From Balneola sp. (GTDB lineage: Bacteria; Bacteroidota; Rhodothermia; Balneolales; Balneolaceae), in assembly GCA_002720745.1 (NCBI GenBank), contig PBJO01000007.1, positions 261,564-325,563 on the forward strand: a stretch of DNA of 64,000 nucleotides, written 5' to 3'. This document shows, piece after piece, positions 45,723-54,963 of the stretch. A program made the translations under genes and the position numbers. The notes below the pieces were generated by a model, which worked only from the letters and a program-made list of their open reading frames with translations, made no database searches and was not told where the DNA came from. Numbering within the stretch: the stretch's first letter is position 1; each line of letters begins with the position of its first letter.

Positions 45723-47735
45723 TCAGCGCCTTTGTCGTAGAAGGACACCCGCGGAATAGGGTACCAAATAACTGTGTTCTATATACTTTCCCTTAGGTAC
45801 AAGTTTCTCTGTGAGTAATAGTTCCCATTTACCCTTGGGTAGAATAATTTCATGCGACTGGTTTCTATTACAGTTAATAGATATAAAATAAGTGTATTGA
45901 CTGTCAGTAAATTCACCATCAATTGAAAAAGTTATATGTAATGGATCTTGATAGACTTTAAACACAATTGCTTCAGGAGAGGAATTCCTTAGGGCTTTTT
46001 CCGATTTTCTAAGTTCGATTAGCCGCTTATAGTATTCAAAAATTCCTATTGAGCTCTCTATTTTATCAAAATCTAAATAATTCACATTACTGTCTTTGTT
46101 ATAAGAATCATGATCGTAGACCGCATCTTGATGTATTGTAGCAGGTTCTAAAACTTTACTTCTTGCCCATTCCTGACCAGCATGTAACATACAAACCCCT
46201 TGGCTTACAAACAGCATGAACCCAGCTAATTTTTGTAAACGAATTACATCTTTTTCGTGCGCATCTTCGATAGCATGCTCATTGTCCTGCTCATTTTCGT
46301 GTTCATGGAAAACATTACTATTTACTTGTTGATGGTTTTGATCATGTTTTAGTGCCAGACGTATAAAATCACCTAATGTATAGCCATCATGACTTGCAAC
46401 ATAATTTACTGAGTGGGATGATTTATGATATAAACCATGTTCATCTCGTAATAAAGTACCCCTAAAAAAATTTTCAATGGTATATCGGTGTACACCTTGA
46501 GGCCACTCACCAAATAATATCCCTCTTTGATGAATTGGATCATAGCCTTTAAAAAAATTTCGAAATTTATCATTCCATGAAGGCCAGTCACGTTCAGAAA
46601 AACCAGTAGGCTTGTATTCACCACCCCATGGCTCTGCAATAAGTGTTACCCCTGGATGAATATTACGAGCTAACTCAGTTAATTCATCAACACACGCCCA
46701 GTCTAGTATACCGGCTAAATCGAACCGAAAGCCATCTACTTTGTATTCGGTAAGCCAATGCTTTATGGATGAAAATATCAGATTCTTTGTTGCTTGTTTA
46801 GATGAGTCCAAATCATTACCTGTCCAGGATTCATTACAATAATTACCCTGATGATCTAATCGATAGTATCCACTTTTATCGGTATATTTTAGCGGATTTA
46901 AATCGTATTGAGATGCATGATTATATACAACATCCATGATGACCGCTATACCTTCCTGATGGCATGCTTTAATAAGTGATTTTAATTCATAATCAACGTT
47001 TGTATTTAATCCTATATGGGTCAAATGTTCTGTTGTAGCTCCTGAAGCATACAAAGTTTCTGGAGCATGGAAGAATGATGTCATATAACCCCAGTAATTA
47101 ATAAAGGTTGGATTCCATGTATTTTTCAAACCACTCTCTATACGTGTATTAAAGGGGGGTTCGTAATATGCAAATTTTTGAAGGGGTAGGAATTCAACTG
47201 CATTTACACCTATGTTTTTAAGATGATGCAAACCGCCTTTTCTAGCCTCGACAAAATCTAGATATGAGCCACAATTGTTCGTTTTTGCAGATGAATGTGC
47301 TACTAAATCTTTTAAATGAGCTTCGTAAATAATTAAATCACTTGGGTCATCAATTAATACATAAGTACTATTACCCCAATCAAATGGAGTAGGGCGTTTT
47401 ATTAATGCCTTATAAAACCCCAAGTAATGGAGGGTGTTAGCAACATGATGGGCATAAGGATCAGCAATTTCATGGTCAGTTGCTTCGAAAAATGATGAGT
47501 TAGAAGGTCCTTGAATAGAATATGTATACCAAAAGTTTTCCCACTCAAATCCATTTTTAAAATATTGCCAGATACCATCATCAGTATTCTGCATAGGTAT
47601 TCTTATAATCGCATCCTGATCATACCTATTATATACACATAAACTTACTTGTTGAGCTAATGGTGCTCGCAAAGCAAAATGAATTCCATCTGAATTAAAC
47701 GTGCATCCAAGTTTATATGTAGAATTAATTGACAA
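45723..47735 (-). CDS. Type I pullulanase (GH13, alpha-1,6-glucan hydrolase)
   Basis: 670 residues with an N-terminal carbohydrate-binding/Ig-like domain (about 1-110) and a GH13 catalytic barrel. The pullulanase motif appears as NYWGY (213-217). The GH13 regions are DVVYNH (268-273), GFRFDLAG with nucleophile D339, LIAEPWG with acid/base E368 and ASHD (H449, D450). There is no signal peptide, so it probably debranches intracellular glycogen-like polymer. No ATG occurs before residue 48, so the TTG at 47735 is used; it has no clear Shine-Dalgarno site. It follows metG after 24 bases. Confidence 0.9.
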   Translation of the reverse strand: MSINSTYKLGCTFNSDGIHFALRAPLAQQVSLCVYNRYDQDAIIRIPMQNTDDGIWQYFKNGFEWENFWYTYSIQGPSNSSFFEATDHEIADPYAHHVANTLHYLGFYKALIKRPTPFDWGNSTYVLIDDPSDLIIYEAHLKDLVAHSSAKTNNCGSYLDFVEARKGGLHHLKNIGVNAVEFLPLQKFAYYEPPFNTRIESGLKNTWNPTFINYWGYMTSFFHAPETLYASGATTEHLTHIGLNTNVDYELKSLIKACHQEGIAVIMDVVYNHASQYDLNPLKYTDKSGYYRLDHQGNYCNESWTGNDLDSSKQATKNLIFSSIKHWLTEYKVDGFRFDLAGILDWACVDELTELARNIHPGVTLIAEPWGGEYKPTGFSERDWPSWNDKFRNFFKGYDPIHQRGILFGEWPQGVHRYTIENFFRGTLLRDEHGLYHKSSHSVNYVASHDGYTLGDFIRLALKHDQNHQQVNSNVFHEHENEQDNEHAIEDAHEKDVIRLQKLAGFMLFVSQGVCMLHAGQEWARSKVLEPATIHQDAVYDHDSYNKDSNVNYLDFDKIESSIGIFEYYKRLIELRKSEKALRNSSPEAIVFKVYQDPLHITFSIDGEFTDSQYTYFISINCNRNQSHEIILPKGKWELLLTEKLVPKGKYIEHSYLVPYSAGVLLRQRR

Positions 47736-47759
47736 AATAATGGATTAATAATTCCGCAT

Positions 47760-49802
47760 TTAAGATAGAATGCTACCTTCTTCTGCATCGGATTGTACGA
47801 AATATAAACTACCATCTGATGACTCAGCCATTAGGATCATGCCTTTACTTTCAATACCCATTATTTTACGACTTTCTAAGTTACAAACAACCGTAACTTT
47901 TTGTCCAATTAACTTGTTATTATCTACGTGCTTTTTTATGCCAGAAAGTATTGTTCTTGTTTCAATACCAATATCTATCTTAAAGGCTAGTAGTTTATTT
48001 GATTTAGGCACATCATGTACCTCCTTTATGACACCAACTCTAAGATCAAGATTCTTAAAATCCTCAAAGTGAATAGTTTTTTTCAGGATAGGGTATTCAA
48101 CTTTTAGCTCCCTTGATTGATCCTTTAAACTATTTTGTAATTTATCTAGTTCTAGCTGTATAGATGCATCCTCAATTTTTTTGAATAGTAGGGTAGTATG
48201 TTGTAATGATTGCCCTGTAGTTAACATTGATGAGGATATATCAGTCCATTTAATTGATTCTGCTAAACCGATTTGACGTCTCAATACCATCATACTTTCG
48301 GGTAAAACCGGCTCCATTAGTACCGATAATGCAGCTACTACTTGAATACTAACATGAAGTGAATTAAAGCAAGCAATTTCGTTGGTTTTTCGAGTTTTCC
48401 AGGGCTCGCTGTCTGTGAAATATTTATTTGCTAAACGAGCTAATTGCATACCTTCTTGCACAGCTTCTCTAAATCTAAAATGTTCATAAGCACGTTCAAT
48501 TTTATGCTTTTGAATCGTTATAGCCTCAAGCATCTCTAAATCTAATGGTTTAGGATCAACTAGTGGTGGCACCGTAGAATCAGCATATTTTTCGATAAAA
48601 GTACTTGCGCGGTTTACGAAATTACCTAAAACAGCTACCAATTCGTTATTAACTCTGTTTTGGAAATCTTTCCAAGAAAAATCTGAGTCTTTCGATTCTG
48701 GCAGGCTCACTCCCAAAGCGTAACGTAAATAATCGCATTCAAAATGTTCCAAATAATCATGAAGCCAAACCGCCCAACCCCTAGAAGTAGATAATTTCTT
48801 ACCCTCAAGATTCAAAAATTCATTAGCTGGTACGTTTTCAGGCAGTATAAGGTTGCCATGTTCCATGAGAATTATAGGGAACATGATGCAATGAAAAACA
48901 ATATTATCCTTTCCTATAAAATGATACAGTCTAGCCTTATCATTCTTCCAATAGTTTTTCCATGCTTCAGGTTTATTGGATTGCATGGCCCATTCTTTGG
49001 TGGCAGATATATATCCAATAGGTGCCTCAAACCAAACATATAGAACTTTACCATCAGCACCCTCTACAGGAACGGGAACCCCCCAATTAAGATCTCTTGT
49101 TGCCGCTCTATCATTTAGGCCTTCTTGCAACCAACTTTTAATTTGGCCCATTACATTGGGTTTCCAATCTTTACGAGTCTTTAACCAAGATTCCAATTTA
49201 TTCTGCATTTCGCCTAAAGGTATGTACCAATGTTGTGTTTCTTTGCGAATAGGGGTTTCCCCACTTAATGAACTTACCGGTTTTATTAATTCTGTTGGAT
49301 TGATGCTGTTACCACATTTTTCACATTGATCTCCATAAGCTTCACCGTATCCACAATTTGGACATTGACCTTTAACATATCTATCAGGTAAGAACATTTG
49401 GTTTGATTCATCATAAAACAACTCTTCAGATTTAACTTTAAAAAAACCCTTTAAATTTAATTCGGTAAATATTTCTTGAGAAGTATTGTGGTGTACACTG
49501 CTGCTGGTACGACCATAATAGTCAAAGGAAATGCCCATTTTTTTGAAAGTTTCTTTGTTCCATTCGTGATACCGATCTACAATATCTTGTGGAGACACGC
49601 CTTCTTTTTCTGCAGCTATGGTGATGGGCACTCCGTGTTCATCTGATCCACAGATAAATAAAATATCTTCGTTTTTTAAACGATTATATCTAACAAAGAA
49701 GTCTGCAGTCAAATAAGCACCAGCTAAATGACCTAAATGTAGAGGTCCGTTTGCATATGGTAGGGCAGAGGTAACTATAATTGGAGATGAATGAGTAGAC
49801 AT
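47760..49802 (-). CDS. metG: Methionyl-tRNA synthetase
   Basis: 680 residues from the ATG at 49802. Class I motifs are HLGH (22-25) and KLSTS (336-340, the KMSKS equivalent). The zinc-binding knuckle has C147, C150, C160 and C163. The C-terminal tRNA-binding domain (from about 578) reads FKNLDLRVGVI and IGQKVTVVCNLESRKIMG, which supports dimerisation. A TTG at 49820 would add six residues ahead of the family start and is less likely. It precedes the pullulanase gene. Confidence 0.96.
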   Translation of the reverse strand: MSTHSSPIIVTSALPYANGPLHLGHLAGAYLTADFFVRYNRLKNEDILFICGSDEHGVPITIAAEKEGVSPQDIVDRYHEWNKETFKKMGISFDYYGRTSSSVHHNTSQEIFTELNLKGFFKVKSEELFYDESNQMFLPDRYVKGQCPNCGYGEAYGDQCEKCGNSINPTELIKPVSSLSGETPIRKETQHWYIPLGEMQNKLESWLKTRKDWKPNVMGQIKSWLQEGLNDRAATRDLNWGVPVPVEGADGKVLYVWFEAPIGYISATKEWAMQSNKPEAWKNYWKNDKARLYHFIGKDNIVFHCIMFPIILMEHGNLILPENVPANEFLNLEGKKLSTSRGWAVWLHDYLEHFECDYLRYALGVSLPESKDSDFSWKDFQNRVNNELVAVLGNFVNRASTFIEKYADSTVPPLVDPKPLDLEMLEAITIQKHKIERAYEHFRFREAVQEGMQLARLANKYFTDSEPWKTRKTNEIACFNSLHVSIQVVAALSVLMEPVLPESMMVLRRQIGLAESIKWTDISSSMLTTGQSLQHTTLLFKKIEDASIQLELDKLQNSLKDQSRELKVEYPILKKTIHFEDFKNLDLRVGVIKEVHDVPKSNKLLAFKIDIGIETRTILSGIKKHVDNNKLIGQKVTVVCNLESRKIMGIESKGMILMAESSDGSLYFVQSDAEEGSILS

Positions 49803-49856
49803 AATATAATTTTTGCTCAATCGTAAAGATAAGGAAGCTAAGGGATAATTTGGTAA

Positions 49857-51026
49857 TTAGTCCAAGTAGTATTCAATTTCTAAGGAATATTCTACCGAAA
49901 GCTGCCTAAAGAGATCTAAGCGATAACTAGGAAACTTAGTCTGCCCTAAAGCAAGCTCTTGAATAACTCTATTGCTAAGCATGTACGATTGTACATGTTT
50001 CCCATATTTTTTGATTAATCTATCCTTAAGTGGGCCAAAAACCTTCTTTTTAGCTTCTTTTATAATTTTTTGCTCTTGCTTTAACTTAGTATAATCATAG
50101 GAGGTAAGAGGAATATTGGCCGGCTTCAAGGCATTTAAACCATCTTTGATAGCCTCCTCTAATGCTAGTGATAGTTCTTTTGATATTTCATCCCGTATGG
50201 TACTTTTTCTTAATAAGTAATGCACTGCGCGTTCATTATTCCAATTATCAATTAAGCAATGTTTTTGAGATAATAATTTTAGATAATGATTATCAATAAT
50301 CTTAAAGGGGGGTTTGCCAAGTTTTTTAGCTTGCTTATCTCTCCATTCAAATAGTTTTTTAAACGTATAGCCTTCTATTTCATTTAGACCATCCAAATCT
50401 TTTGGTTTTATAGCAATCTTATTCAGGTTCTCATCTTGTGAATTTTCCAGTGAATAGACCCAATCGTTTTCTTGTTCAAACCAAGTATAACGGTCATTAG
50501 ATTGTAATTCGGTCACTATAGAGTCTCTTAGTTCAAATAAGTAATGAACATCTTCGCAGGCATATCTTATTTGCTTTTCTAAAAGAGGTCGGGTCAACCA
50601 ATTACTCGTTTGACTCCCTTTACTAGTTTGTACACTTAGTCTCGATGAAATTTGCTTAACTAGAGATTGTTTAGCTGTATTGATCAAGCTCAAGCCTATA
50701 TCTAAATCTCTAACGGTAGTAACATCACAGCCCAATGATCGCAAAAGACGAAAATCTTCACTAAAAGAAAAACATACAACTGTACGCTTAGAATCCTCTA
50801 GATATGCAAAAAATTCCTCAAAGGAGATATCTAGGAGAAGAGGATCAATAATATAACAGGTGGAATGCACCTTACATTGTATCAAGCATAGTTGAAAACC
50901 ATAACCATAACGATTACGATCAAATTCTAAATCTAAGGCTACTTCATTGGTCTGATAAAGTTCTGTTAGAAATGCCTGATAACCCGGAAGAGTTACAATA
51001 TATCGGATTGGGTTTAGATTATTCAT
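49857..51026 (-). CDS. rnd: Ribonuclease D-type 3'-5' exoribonuclease (DEDD, HRDC domain)
   Basis: 389 residues from the ATG at 51026. The DEDD exonuclease domain begins with LDLEFDR (D32, E34). Later it has DLDIGLSLINTAKQSL and YACEDVHYLFEL (the C-terminal DEDDy aspartates and tyrosine). The helical region after about residue 200 has IEGYTFKKLFEWRDKQAKKL, resembling HRDC. It processes tRNA and other small RNA 3' ends. The start overlaps the end of the esterase gene by eight bases; longer in-frame starts run well into that gene and lack support. Confidence 0.88.
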   Translation of the reverse strand: MNNLNPIRYIVTLPGYQAFLTELYQTNEVALDLEFDRNRYGYGFQLCLIQCKVHSTCYIIDPLLLDISFEEFFAYLEDSKRTVVCFSFSEDFRLLRSLGCDVTTVRDLDIGLSLINTAKQSLVKQISSRLSVQTSKGSQTSNWLTRPLLEKQIRYACEDVHYLFELRDSIVTELQSNDRYTWFEQENDWVYSLENSQDENLNKIAIKPKDLDGLNEIEGYTFKKLFEWRDKQAKKLGKPPFKIIDNHYLKLLSQKHCLIDNWNNERAVHYLLRKSTIRDEISKELSLALEEAIKDGLNALKPANIPLTSYDYTKLKQEQKIIKEAKKKVFGPLKDRLIKKYGKHVQSYMLSNRVIQELALGQTKFPSYRLDLFRQLSVEYSLEIEYYLD

Positions 51027-51942
51027 CAGCCGCCTTGAGGCTATGAGAGAGGAACCATTTATATAACTCAGCCCCGGAATAGACTCGTTTCCAAGCATCA
51101 TGTCCAAGATCTTCATGTATAGTAAATTGCACTTTTGTGTGGCCCAATGACTCAAGCATCGCCATACCTTTGTAAAAGAATTTCTTTTCAACGGTAAGGT
51201 CTTTACCGCCAGCAATTACCCAAATTGGCAGATTATGTTGAGCAATCGGTGGAATAATTAAGGGATGGCCCCAAGCTACAACAGGGGCGATTGCAGCAAA
51301 TTTTTCAGGGTATTTACTTCCTAAATACCAAGTCCCAAAACCTCCATAACTAAGTCCTGTTAAATAAATTTTATTTGAATCTACCCGAAATTCATTTTGA
51401 GTTTTTTCAAGTATTACTAATAAATCTTCCTCAATACGATTCCATCCATCATCAAATAATGGTAATTGATCTGGAAATACTTCCACCATGGGTGAACTTT
51501 GAATTGGATGCCCATCAAAATAAGGGGCACGTTTAGGCACTCCATCATCCAATCTCTTTGGTACGCTAGAAATTGATCTGTTCTCCAAATAAGTAATACC
51601 TAGTGTATCTCTGCCAAACATTGGTAATTGTGGTACAATGAGTACAAATGGTAGGTTTTTTTTCATTACCCAAGCTTCAAATAAGGGTCCATGTATACGG
51701 GTATAGGCTAATTCATCAAGTCCATCTCCACGTTCTCCATCTCCATGTAAAAAGAGAATAGCAGGCCATTTTTTTGTTTTATGACTATGATATCCTTCAG
51801 GCAAATAGACATAATACATTCGTTCGGAATTATCCAGTGAACTGATGTAAGATGATCGATTAAGTTCTTCTGTTGATACAAATTCTTTACAGTTCACAAA
51901 AAAACTAATACATAATAAAATAAGATATAAGTATAGCTTCAT
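51019..51942 (-). CDS. Secreted alpha/beta-hydrolase, esterase/PHB depolymerase-like
   Basis: 307 residues from the ATG at 51942. The N-terminus has a lipoprotein-like hydrophobic segment ending in FFVNC (C18). The catalytic serine is S198 in GLSYGGFG and the histidine H281 in EDLGHDAW, with the acid probably D248. The oxyanion region reads LFLHGDGERGDG. This pattern matches the LpqC-like or prolyl-oligopeptidase-like esterases, whose natural substrates include feruloyl or acetyl esters of polysaccharides. It lies four bases after the GDSL gene, with which it forms an esterase pair. Confidence 0.83.
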   Translation of the reverse strand: MKLYLYLILLCISFFVNCKEFVSTEELNRSSYISSLDNSERMYYVYLPEGYHSHKTKKWPAILFLHGDGERGDGLDELAYTRIHGPLFEAWVMKKNLPFVLIVPQLPMFGRDTLGITYLENRSISSVPKRLDDGVPKRAPYFDGHPIQSSPMVEVFPDQLPLFDDGWNRIEEDLLVILEKTQNEFRVDSNKIYLTGLSYGGFGTWYLGSKYPEKFAAIAPVVAWGHPLIIPPIAQHNLPIWVIAGGKDLTVEKKFFYKGMAMLESLGHTKVQFTIHEDLGHDAWKRVYSGAELYKWFLSHSLKAADE

Positions 51943-51946
51943 GACA

Positions 51947-52654
51947 TCATTTAGGTTCGTATAAATAAGGTCCAATAGTTTGTTTCCAAATCTGATAACC
52001 GGCTTTATTCATATGAAGACTATCTTGTAAATATATGCTAGACATTGGTTTATTATTATCACCTAACATTGGTTTCCATATATCTATAAAGGTAAACTGT
52101 TCATGTTCATGCGCATAATTAGAAAAATATGAATTAAGTTTATCATAGGATGGTTTTAAGTTCCAGCGTAAAGGACTGGGTTTAGCTGCTAAAATAATGA
52201 TTCTAGCCTCAGGTAGTTCTTGTGTTAAATAAGTATATAGCTCACTTGCTGTAGCAAAGATTTCGTCCATGTTAATAGTTCCAGTAACATCATTATCACC
52301 CTCATAAATGACTACAATGTCTGGGATATATTGTCCAATTAACAGATCTCGATAGTGAAAAAGTTCGGCATAAGTTGATCCTCCAAAGCCTGTGTTTAAA
52401 ATGGTGAACTCTGGAAAGTCATACGATAAACTTGTCCAAAACCTAATGCTAGAACTTCCTGTAAAAACAGCTAATGGCTTTTCTCTCTGACTAGTTGCTA
52501 AGTGTGAATCAGTCCGATCACTAAGACTATAGTCAGCATATCGCTTTACAATAATATCTACTTCGTTCTGAAATCGATCAAGGTTTTGTGCAAAGAGATT
52601 ATTTACAACAGTAAGGGAAGAAATAAGAAAAAAGTGCCAAAATATTTTTTTCAT
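51947..52654 (-). CDS. SGNH/GDSL-type esterase, secreted
   Basis: 235 residues with a signal peptide (MKKIFWHFFLISSLTVV to FAQ). SGNH blocks are visible: FTGSSSIRFW (nucleophile S68), NTGFGGSTY, EGDND (N121) and the terminal DSLHMN (D211, H214). The start of the first block is a variant of GDSL. Likely an extracytoplasmic esterase or lipase. It precedes the alpha/beta-hydrolase by four bases and follows thrC after 41 bases. Confidence 0.87.
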   Translation of the reverse strand: MKKIFWHFFLISSLTVVNNLFAQNLDRFQNEVDIIVKRYADYSLSDRTDSHLATSQREKPLAVFTGSSSIRFWTSLSYDFPEFTILNTGFGGSTYAELFHYRDLLIGQYIPDIVVIYEGDNDVTGTINMDEIFATASELYTYLTQELPEARIIILAAKPSPLRWNLKPSYDKLNSYFSNYAHEHEQFTFIDIWKPMLGDNNKPMSSIYLQDSLHMNKAGYQIWKQTIGPYLYEPK

Positions 52655-52695
52655 AAGTATAGCAATGTATTTAACGAATAAAGCAAATTGACACT

Positions 52696-54000
52696 TTATC
52701 TGCTCGATATCAAATATTCTTTAAAATTAGAATATTCGTTACTGAGACTCATAATATTCTCGTCCCTGGCATTCACTTGAATATGATTAGGCATTAGAAC
52801 TTGATCTGGTATAACTGCTTCGACTACCTCTTTAAATTTGATTGGATGAGCTGTCTCTAATATTATGTTTATTCCCTTCTTGGGCGCCATTGATAATGCT
52901 TTGTAACCAATTGCACCATGAGGGTCAAGCATATAATTATATTGTTCATAGACTTGGTCAATAGTCTGTAAGCAGTCTTGATCTGAAAAGCTTGCGCCAG
53001 TAATATCATAGGACATCTTTCTTGAATCAAAATCGTAAAGTGCATCAATCCTGCGGACGTTACTAGGATTACCAACATCCATAGCATTAGATAAGGTGGA
53101 TATACTTGGTTGAGGCTTATAACTACCAGTTTCTAAATATTTTGAAAAACTGTTGTTTGCATTAGAAGCGGCTATAAAGTGATTAATTCGCAATCCCATT
53201 CTTTTAGCTATCAGTCCGGCTGTCAGGTTACCGTAATTCCCACTTGGTACTGAAACATTCACCTCTAAATTGGGTGTAGGGGCATAATCTTTTTTTAGTT
53301 GTGCTATTGCCCAAAAATAATATATCATCTGCGGTAAAAAGCGGGCTACATTAATTGAATTGGCAGATGTTAAATTGTATTCATCTTGTAATTTTCTGTC
53401 TAAAAATGACTTTTTAACCAAGTCTTGGCAGTCATCAAAAACCCCATCAATTTCGATTGCCTGAATATTTTTTCCTAATGTAGTCATTTGTTTACGTTGA
53501 AACTCACTTACTTTTCCCTTAGGATAAAGAATAAGTACATCTACATTGGGTACTTCATAAAATCCATGAGCCACAGCACTACCTGTATCTCCTGAAGTGG
53601 CTACCAAAACAGTAATTTTGCGTTCATTTAAGGTTGCAAAATGACCTATGATTCGGGCTAAAAAACGAGCTCCAACATCTTTGAAAGCTAAAGTTGGGCC
53701 ATGGTATAATTCTAAACTATATATCTGATCATGTATTTTCTTAAGGGGGATTGAGAAGGAAAGTGTTTCAGCGACAATATCCTTGAAGGTTGGTTCATTT
53801 ATTTCCGAGCCCACATATGGACTAAGTACTTGAAACCCAATTTCTGCTAAACTAAGCTTCGATAGTTTATTGAAAAATGATGACGAAAGTATGGGTATCT
53901 GCACAGGCATAAAGAGGCCTTTAGAATCTGGTAAACCTTTGAATACAGCTTCTTCAAAATTCGCAATGAGTGATGGATTATCCGTACTTAGATAGTTCAT
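52696..54000 (-). CDS. thrC: Threonine synthase
   Basis: Converts O-phosphohomoserine to threonine with PLP. 434 residues, the long type. The PLP lysine K107 lies in YHGPTLAFKDVG. ATSGDTGSAVAHGF is the phosphate site and SVPSGNYGNLTAG the substrate site. It completes the thrA-thrB-thrC pathway and starts 13 bases after thrB. Confidence 0.96.
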   Translation of the reverse strand: MNYLSTDNPSLIANFEEAVFKGLPDSKGLFMPVQIPILSSSFFNKLSKLSLAEIGFQVLSPYVGSEINEPTFKDIVAETLSFSIPLKKIHDQIYSLELYHGPTLAFKDVGARFLARIIGHFATLNERKITVLVATSGDTGSAVAHGFYEVPNVDVLILYPKGKVSEFQRKQMTTLGKNIQAIEIDGVFDDCQDLVKKSFLDRKLQDEYNLTSANSINVARFLPQMIYYFWAIAQLKKDYAPTPNLEVNVSVPSGNYGNLTAGLIAKRMGLRINHFIAASNANNSFSKYLETGSYKPQPSISTLSNAMDVGNPSNVRRIDALYDFDSRKMSYDITGASFSDQDCLQTIDQVYEQYNYMLDPHGAIGYKALSMAPKKGINIILETAHPIKFKEVVEAVIPDQVLMPNHIQVNARDENIMSLSNEYSNFKEYLISSR

Positions 54001-54013
54001 ATTCTTTAAATAA

Positions 54014-54946
54014 TTATTGGATTACCTGACAACCCATTTTATTTATTTTGGATAGATATACATCGCAACTTATAAAATTATTCATATATAGAGATTCAAG
54101 TGAATCTGCTATGTTTTTCGCTTTCTCCATAGAATCGGTTAAAACAAAGATAGATGGTCCAGATCCAGAAATACTACACCCAAGTCCACCCATTTCTCTG
54201 GATATAATTTTTACTTGTTCATACATTGGAATTAGCATAGATCGAGTAGGCTCAGCGACTACATCATGTAGTGAATGACCAATAAGTTCAAAATTTTCTT
54301 GGGCTAAGCCTGCTACTAATCCTCCTACATTAGCCCATTGGGTTATTGCTGTCTTTAGTGATATATTCTGTTTTAAGATACGTTTTGAATCCACTGTTTT
54401 TACCTCTACATGTGGGTGTACAACAGTTACAACTAATTCTTCTGGATAATGCAAATTCACAACCCGTAAGGGTTCATAACTTTGGATTAATGTAAAGCCT
54501 CCCAATATAGAGGGTGCGACATTATCCGCATGTTCTGCTCCAGAGGCTAATGCTTCACCTTTCATCGCAAAAGGAATGAGATCATGGCGAGAAAAAGGGG
54601 AACCTAATAATTCATTTAACGCTACTACTGCCGCAGCTGAGGAGGACGCACTAGAGCCAAGACCGCTACCGGCAGCCACTTCTTTGGTAATAATGAAAGA
54701 ATATCCATTTTCTTGTTTTTCTTCCAGGCAATCCAATAATGCCTGAGCCGCAACAGTGCACACATTTTTTACTGGATCAGATGGAATATTATTAGCTCCA
54801 ATAATTGATTCAATAACAAGTCCAGGAGTCGAGCTTTTTTTAACATGTACAGTATCCCCAACATCACATAATGCAAAACCAAGCACATCGAAGCCGCTTC
54901 CTACATTAGCGACGGTGGCTGGGGCAAATACTGTACATTTCTTCAT
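54014..54946 (-). CDS. thrB: Homoserine kinase
   Basis: Phosphorylates homoserine with ATP. A GHMP kinase of 310 residues with the N-terminal APATVANVGSGFDVLGFAL and the ATP loop AAGSGLGSSA (91-100), plus the C-terminal GGLGCSISGSGPSIFVL. It lies between thrA and thrC on one transcript, with 17 bases to thrA. Confidence 0.96.
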   Translation of the reverse strand: MKKCTVFAPATVANVGSGFDVLGFALCDVGDTVHVKKSSTPGLVIESIIGANNIPSDPVKNVCTVAAQALLDCLEEKQENGYSFIITKEVAAGSGLGSSASSSAAAVVALNELLGSPFSRHDLIPFAMKGEALASGAEHADNVAPSILGGFTLIQSYEPLRVVNLHYPEELVVTVVHPHVEVKTVDSKRILKQNISLKTAITQWANVGGLVAGLAQENFELIGHSLHDVVAEPTRSMLIPMYEQVKIISREMGGLGCSISGSGPSIFVLTDSMEKAKNIADSLESLYMNNFISCDVYLSKINKMGCQVIQ

Positions 54947-54963
54947 ATGTATTCCTTATTAAT

